NCBI RefSeq assembly: GCF_000340215.1
Contig: NW_006921539.1
Coordinates: forward strand, 3,116,010 to 3,180,009
Length of the DNA: 64,000 nucleotides
Reading direction: 5' to 3'
Origin: Pseudocercospora fijiensis CIRAD86
Lineage: Eukaryota > Ascomycota > Dothideomycetes > Mycosphaerellales > Mycosphaerellaceae
Shown piece after piece: positions 58,050 to 64,000 of this stretch; the first letter of the stretch is position 1, and the number at the start of each line of letters is the position of its first letter. The translations under genes were made by a program, and so were the position numbers. The notes beneath the pieces were generated by a model, which saw nothing but the letters and a program-made list of their open reading frames with translations, did not search any database and had not been told where the DNA came from.

Positions 58050-59517
58050 TCGGCTAATCTAACTTTCAACTTTTTAGTTAGTAGTATACTACTCTTAGAT
58101 TATAGCGGCCTTGCGAGAGGTAGCGATATAAATCCCTATAGCAAATCGATAGCTAGGTCCTATCTAGACGAAAGGAGAGCTAGCGCCGAGCTGCTTAGGC
58201 GAAATAGTTATCTAGATCTATTTTACTAGGCTAGGGCTATTAATATCAAATAGTCGTTTAAAGTATATAGCCTAGCATTTTAAGTATCTAGTTAATAAAC
58301 TATTTATTTAAAAGAAAAATTATAGTAGTAACTCAGCCTATTAGCCTTATTTTCGATTAAGCTATTTACTAGTTATAAACTATTCTAAATTCTTATAGTC
58401 TAGGACTATAGTTGTAGGTCTGCCTTCTTTATCCTAGAAATTTTAAAAATTAGTATTGTTAGAGAACTCCTAACGTATTAATTTAGGTCTCTATTTCTTA
58501 AATAGTTTTCTAATTACTATTAGTTCTTTTCTATAGATATCGTAGCTATACTCCTATAAGTTTATCTTCTTTAATAAACAAGCGAAAGGTTATAGAGTAT
58601 CTTCTCTGCTATATTATAGTAGTTTAGTAGCTATAATGAAACCGGTTCGGATACGTCGGTTTTAAGTACTGTTTCTAGAAAGTTCTAAATAGAAATATAA
58701 AAATACTAATACTTCTAGTTATATGTTTTTTTAGAGTCTTCTATACTAGCTAGTAATATTTAGTCTATAAGAAATTAGAGGAGTCTTTAGTCTATATAGG
58801 TTAGGTTAAATAGGAAAGGCTATTTACGATAAGTTATAAATAAATCTCTAGTAGAGATTAATTTAGCCTAGAAATAAGAGGGTATCTTTTACGTTCTTCG
58901 GCGTATACTATTCTTAGATAATTAGGTACTATACTTACTAATTGTAAGTTCTAGGTACTAAGTTTCCTAGATATAGAATTCGTTTTTATTAATATCTAAT
59001 TAGAGTCTAGCGTCGAGGAGTTTTTTTATAACTTTCTCGACGGTCTAGTAATATACCTCTTTCTTATCTGAAAAGACTAACGCGTCGTTTAACTAGGCCG
59101 AGACGAACTTATTAAGAAACCTGCGAAGGGCATCGTTAATATATAACTGAAGTATATCCGATATATTGTATGTCTTAAACGGTATTACTAGATTTTTAAT
59201 TGCTTATAGCGTATTCTAAGTACTATCTTCTACTTACAACCTATAGCGATATAGATATAGCGAAATAGGGCAACTGTATTTAGCTTAGTAAACTATATAT
59301 TTCTACTAATATAGCTTACCGTATCCTAGATAAGCAGAACTAGATATCTAATTCTAACTATAAGCTCGTTTAGAGCCTAGCAATCGATATCTATATGTAT
59401 ATATAGTCCCCTTCTAGGCTTCTTAACGGTTATAATAGGTTTAGCCGCTAGCGAGGTACTACGCTACAATTTGCCTTCCCTAAGCTAATTATCGAGCTAT
59501 TATTTTACGATTTTATT
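58050..59517 (-). pseudogene. Gypsy pol relic (RT and RNase H), truncated at Copia junction
   Basis: Minus strand from 59517: SLAAKPIITVKKPRRGLYI near 59420, DCQALNEL in reconstruction near 59370, FTKLNTVALFRYI near 59260, and AYLNDALVFSD near 59065, where YLDD is expected (first Asp to Asn). LQLDINKNEFYI follows near 59000. RNase H lies near 58540-58600 (SYDIYRKELIVI-KLF). Near 58380 a QFITSK-LNRKQ region leads to a connection region and a Leu/Arg-rich tail. It is a different family from Gypsy-1 and Gypsy-2. It is cut off at about 59517, where Copia sequence in the opposite sense starts. Confidence 0.7.
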
Positions 59518-59519
59518 AT

Positions 59520-60840
59520 ATAATTGTCTTATAGCCCCGAATTTAACGGGCTTATAGACAGGCCTAATAGAACCTTGCTAGATCGCGTTAGGACCTTACT
59601 AAACGAGGCTAATTTACTAAAACATATTCAGAGCGAAGCTTTAGAAGTGGCTGTTTCTATTTATAATAGAACCCCGTATCCTAACCTTAATTCTAAGTCC
59701 TCTTACGAAGTTAGGTACAATAGGAAACCCGATATTAATAGACTAAGAATCTTTCGATTTATAGCTTACTATAAATATCCAAATCCTAAGAAACTAGAAT
59801 CTATAGCTAAGAAAGCGATTCTGTTAGAATATACGGATTTTACTCACTATAGACTTCTAGATCTAGAATCTAATAGAGTAAAATACGCTCCTTAATAGAT
59901 ATCTATATATATATATAAGGAGCGCTATAGAAAAGGAATTGTATAAAGATAATAAATCTATAGATAATAGCAATTTGTCTATAGGTAATACTATAGATCT
60001 ATAAGAAAAGGATTTAATCTTTCTAGAAATAGTACTAATCTAGACAAGGAATTGCAATCTCTATCTATAGCGAATATTAGCCCAAATAGGCGACATAATA
60101 ATAATACTATAAGGGAATCGTCTAATACTAGACCCCTCTATACTTTCGGGGAAGGCGGTCTAGAAGACAAGTTAGCTCTTTTAGCTAATAAAGGTCTTTA
60201 TAGGAACGAACGTAGGTCTAATAAAGAGGCTATAGGATTGCGTTAGCGGGGTTTAATACAGCCCGAAAAAGACGATCTTACTAGTTAGAATTCAGTAGAT
60301 CTACCGCCTAATGCAAAAGTACTTAAAGGACGTTAGCTTTATAAAAACGAAACTCTAAGAGTAATCTTATTTTAAGGAAAAGCCGTTAGTTTATTTAGAG
60401 AGCTAGCTAAATAGAAGGTATAGAGTACAAATAAACATTTAGTAATACCTATCGTCGCGAGACCTAGCTATCCTTCTTCGCTAAAGCGGCCTATTACGAC
60501 TAGGAAATAGAGTAGTAGGACTTTTAACTAGCGTTTTATTATAGCCCTATCGACAAAAAAAAACACGCAGTATAGGCTATCGGTTTCGAGAAGGATAAAA
60601 CTAAAGATTACTATTAAGCCCTATACGGTTTCAAATAAGCATCTAGGTAATAGTAGCTATGTCTAAAATCCCTACTCGCTAAACTAGGCTTTTAATCCCT
60701 AAATAAAGACGACGCGGCGTTTACAAATAACAAGATAGAGCTTATAACAATATGTTATAGACTATATAGCCGGTAGGAACATTAAGAATATTATAGACGT
60801 ATCTAATAAGAGTAAAGCAGCTTAGCTAGATTTAATAAGG
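59520..60840 (+). pseudogene. Copia-type pol fragment (integrase end to RT), lightly mutated
   Basis: A 123-codon open frame (59524-59895) carries YSPEFNGLIDRPNRTLLDR, then ALEVAVSIYNRTPYPNL, SSYEVRYNRKPDINRLRIF and DFTHYRLLDLESNRVKYA: the C-terminal integrase and linker of Ty1/Copia polyproteins. A second open part (60052-60246) is the variable linker. RT follows with changed frames: KALYGFK-like ALYGFK near 60625, LLAKLGF near 60675 and DDAAFTNNKIELI near 60708. The YVDD site near 60755 is disrupted. It lacks gag, protease and the integrase core on the left. It carries far fewer RIP changes than its neighbours. Confidence 0.8.
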
Positions 60841-60885
60841 TAGAAATCTCCTAGCCTAGGATTGCTATAGATAAATATTCGACTA

Positions 60886-60924
60886 CCGGCTGCTATTGCC
60901 GGCTACTATTGCCGGCTATAATAG
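60886..60924 (+). repeat. 13-bp tandem repeat, 3 units
   Basis: ccggctgctattg, ccggctactattg and ccggctataatag in tandem just past the Copia relic. The region 60925-61130 that follows is GC-rich with related motifs (gttaccg, gttgccg) and might be an LTR remnant, but no partner was found. Confidence 0.75.
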
Positions 60925-61139
60925 TAACTAGGTTATATTTATCCCGCTCGTCCGCTGGCGGTTGCCGCAATAATAGCTATCTACGTTACTAGGTCGTAGT
61001 TATAGTTACCGGGGCGTAGTTGCCGTAGTTATAAAAGCTTACCTATATAGTATTACGTAGGCGGTAATAATTAGGGCTTCGCGATACTCTTATACCTTTT
61101 AACTTCTTCTTTCTTTATACCTATACCTATAATAAGTAC

Positions 61140-62420
61140 TATACGCTACGCCCCTACCTCCGCCTCCCCCTTACTTAAAATAGTATAAGAGAAGCGCGCC
61201 GCGCGCTAAATAGAAGATATAGCTAAAGACCGCGAGTTTATTTTGCCTAAGTATCTAAGAAAAAAGCGTAAGACTAAAGAGGAGTACTCTATAAAGGGGA
61301 ATTCTATATAAAACCGCGAGAGAAAGAAGAAAATAGATAGAGATAAAAGATTAAAGGATAAGAGAAGGTAAGCGCGAAATAAGGTATTCTATCGATAGCT
61401 AGCGCCTATAGAAGAAGTTAAGGTTAGAATAAGAAGATAACCTTAGAGAAGGCTTAGAGGAGGAATAAATTACATCTAGTTTCCGAGCCTAACTTTCTAC
61501 GAGCGTAAGTTAATATAGCCGGTAGCTATAGCTAGCATTTTTTCTTTAAAACGTTAACTAATAGTATTTAGACCTATTGCCGCTATCTCTATCGATATAA
61601 TCGATAGTAACGGAGATATTTAAATAGCCGAGAACAATAATATTAGAGTTTAAAATACCGTAAAAAGAGCTTAATACTACGAACAAAGGGATTAACAAAA
61701 TAGGGAGATACTATACGTCGATCTAGTAATAGGTATAGTCTTAGGGCCTAACGCTATAGACGAGAAGCGCTAGAGGCAGATCGAGTATAGTAAAAGAGAT
61801 AAGGTACTAGTAAAGGGCTAAGGCATAAGTCCTATTAATCTAAAAAATTATCGCTAAAGCTAGTACGAAAAGCTAGCGAGGATTAGAATCGAAACTAGTC
61901 GTCTTTTTATCCCTTATATAGAGTAGAAATTTCTTTATCGGTATTAGAGGGATACCTTTAGGTTTATAAAGACAAAGTAGTTTACGATTAATATAATAGA
62001 GGCAAGGTATCTAGGGGCGGCGGAGGAGTTACTAAAGGCAAAAGGGATAGAATAAAGTATTCTATAGCCGGTATTTATAGCCGACGTTCGTAGCTAGTAA
62101 ATACTAATAGTTAAATAGAAAGCGATTTCCGCGGATAGAGTGCTATAACTATATAAGATCTTTACTTAGATAGAGAGGGCTTATATCCGGAATCTAAGCT
62201 ACTTGTTACGGAGTAACGCCTAGGTCGGCTATTGCGGCCTAAGGCATCAAGTCTTAGCGAGGATACTTCCTCGTACGCTTCCTTCTACCTCTTAGATAGA
62301 ACCGTACGACAACTCGTCTTCTATTTACCTACCTATTGTTTATTGTCTCGTAACATTTTATCGTACTACCCGTTAAGTCTATCGCGATAGAAAGGTTTTA
62401 GGGCTATCGGAGAAGAGCCG
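61140..62420 (+). pseudogene. Unrecognised pseudogene, about 420 codons
   Basis: The plus strand decodes with only TAG/TAA stops. The start is Lys/Arg/Glu-rich (ILPKYLRKKRKTKEEYSIKG near 61230), followed by a middle part with IVLGPNAIDEKR near 61735 and ARIRIETSRLFIPYIE near 61880. Then FTINIIEARYLGAAEELLKA near 61985 (landmark) leads to AISADRVLQLYKIFTQIERAYIRNLSYLLRSNAQVGYCGLRHQ-like sequence at 62115-62250. No family is recognised. The basic N-terminus and helical core would fit a gag-like or DNA-binding protein. Confidence 0.4.
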
Positions 62421-62899
62421 GTGCGGCATACTATAGTTAGGAAGAAATTTTATTAATTCCTTCGAGCGACGCGAGAAGGGCGCGTATGTATCTAGTTAGA
62501 CGACCTACCTACGAGGAAGTCGTATCTATAGCTAGAAAGAAGTTAGGAATACGCGATATTACTAGGATAATCGCGTTATAAGTTAGTATATTATCTAGTT
62601 AGGTTAGGTCGTTAATACGAAACACGTTAAGAGAAGTTACATAGTAGCGACAGCGGCTATAGAACCATTTAACAATATTTACCGCTCGAGTAAGAGCGTA
62701 GGGAAGAGGAATCCCTAGGTTAGGTCTAGTACTAACTAAATAGTTAGTCTTTATACTCTCTATACTTAGTTTCTATATACTATAGTTTTAGTCTCATTTT
62801 AGGTCTCCTAGTTTAGTTTCTATATACTGCTTACTGTTTTATTTCTTATCCTATGTCTAGCTAGTAACTAGATCTAGATACGTAACGTAAGGTTCTCTC

Positions 62900-64000
62900 C
62901 TAATTAGCTAACCCTAAGGCAAAAGGTGCCTAAGCGCTAAAGGAACATAAAGCAGCGTAGGCACGCTAGAAGGAATAAGAGGAGGAATTAGACGAGGATA
63001 AGGCCTTCTTAGAAGGTACGGAAGTACCTATATTACTACCTCTACCGGTAAAACGGCGTATATTTGTTACTCGCGACGGCATCGATACGAATCCAAATAT
63101 TACTACGTCTATACTATCCGCTACTATACCTAAAGGCGGCGATAACCCCGATTCTAATCTACTACTACCGGCGCTATCGACTTCGAAGCCTTTCCTATAA
63201 CCCTAAGCGAGTTTACGACCTCCCGCCCGAAGGGAGCTAGAGCTGTCGCCTACTAATCCGTTTAGACAATCGGTAGTAGCTGCGAAGAGTACTAGGTTTA
63301 TAGGGTTTTAGGGTAAAAGCTTCGCAACTTTAGGGATAAGGCGAGATCTTCCCTTAGAGCGATAACTATACTAATCGAAAGTAGAAGAAGATACTAAGTT
63401 AGATATCTAGGCGCCGGAAGCTAAGAATAGCTATTTGCGCGATAATAGTACTCGAGCCCGTGTCCGACGTAAGCCTAACGAACGCCGTAAGGCTTCCGTA
63501 GAATATATATCTCTAGTACGTATCGATATTATACTAACTAATTTCAACGAGGATAGCTCGTAGACCTAAGGCCGTTCTTAGCAATAGCAGGGCCTAGCTA
63601 CGCTTCTATTACGAATATCTAAAGCTTAACGTTCTCTAAGAATGCCTTAAATACTAGGAGCATTTCTAGAAGACAAGTCGGAAGCTAACAAGTCTTACGT
63701 TACTTCCGAAGCCGAAGAAGAGGGTAATATTATCGATACGGCTTTTATCGAAAAGATCGAAGCTATACTACCGGAGGACTAGCGTATCTAGCAGGCATCT
63801 AAAGTCGTCCGTAAACACTAGAAGGACCCGATGCTAGACCCCGACTAACGCTCGGATTAGGAAGACGAAGGCGACTTAGACGTTTAGCGTTAAATCGATC
63901 TAAACGGACTCTTTACTAAACCTCCGACTTTCGATCCTATCGACTAAGATATAGAACGCGCTAGTTTTTAGACCGAGAACTATACAGCTAAAACTACGAG
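62900..64000 (+). pseudogene. Unrecognised pseudogene, runs off the window
   Basis: The plus strand decodes as charged protein: EEELDEDKAFLEGTEVP near 62980, LPLPVKRRIFVTRDGIDTN near 63045, PARRELELSPTNPF near 63225, and RARVRRKPNERRKASVEYISL near 63450 (landmark). After a frame change it becomes acidic (SYVTSEAEEEGNIIDTAFIE near 63700). Proline/serine-rich linkers suggest a partly disordered protein. Many codons are intact, so RIP is moderate. It follows the pseudogene at 61140-62420 in the same direction and might belong to the same element. The 62421-62899 spacer shows only a short duplicated tagtttctatatact. Confidence 0.4.

Overview
This window is repeat-rich DNA from a filamentous ascomycete (probably Pezizomycotina) that has been heavily mutated by repeat-induced point mutation (RIP). 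Read by eye, CpA and TpG are scarce, TpA is in large excess and CpG is kept. Almost every in-frame stop is TAG or TAA where a related copy or family motif expects Gln (CAG/CAA) or Trp (TGG). Cys and His in zinc knuckles have become Tyr, and catalytic Asp has become Asn, as C-to-T change on either strand predicts. I see no intact host gene. Coding features are therefore mostly given as pseudogenes with approximate ends. Family labels (Gypsy-1, Gypsy-2 and so on) are mine.

1-2740: a truncated Gypsy-2 element on the minus strand with its 5' LTR. 2741-8604: two RIP-mutated pseudogenes pointing at each other, one resembling fungal DUF6589 proteins, the other not recognised. 8605-28668: a three-level nest of chromodomain Gypsy elements. 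Gypsy-1A (8610-28663, TSD gctac) contains Gypsy-2B (13399-26470), which contains Gypsy-1B (17940-24970, TSD ggcac). Both families have gag with a CCHC knuckle, protease, RT, RNase H, integrase and a C-terminal chromodomain. Gypsy-1 also has a conserved antisense ORF downstream of pol.

28669-33000: a low-complexity repeat tract, then a minus-strand RecQ-like helicase pseudogene whose two ends carry less RIP than its middle. 33000-34950: a plus-strand pseudogene with a pentapeptide repeat and an AT microsatellite. 34949 to about 39990: a Tad1-like LINE on the minus strand (knuckle ORF1, endonuclease, reverse transcriptase). 40412-48900: a coiled-coil protein pseudogene, a weakly mutated unrecognised reading frame, and several short-unit and dispersed repeats.

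48900-50640: a degraded Gypsy pol (minus). 50640-51740: a Tc1/mariner-type transposase (plus). 51747-52517: a 5'-truncated second LINE copy. 52520-53720: a Helitron/Pif1-type helicase (plus), followed by unrecognised coding relics. 56290-56604: two tRNA-like sequences. 58050-59517: another Gypsy pol (minus), abutting a lightly mutated Copia fragment (plus, 59520 to about 60840). 60940-64000: two unrecognised plus-strand pseudogenes, the last running off the window.

The window reads as a heterochromatic transposon graveyard. Chromodomain retroelements inserting into chromatin already silenced by RIP would explain the nest. I found no convincing new multigene system. The most useful leads are the antisense ORF in Gypsy-1, the RecQ-helicase unit, the LTR duplication, the islands spared by RIP, and an assembly gap whose true size can be predicted.
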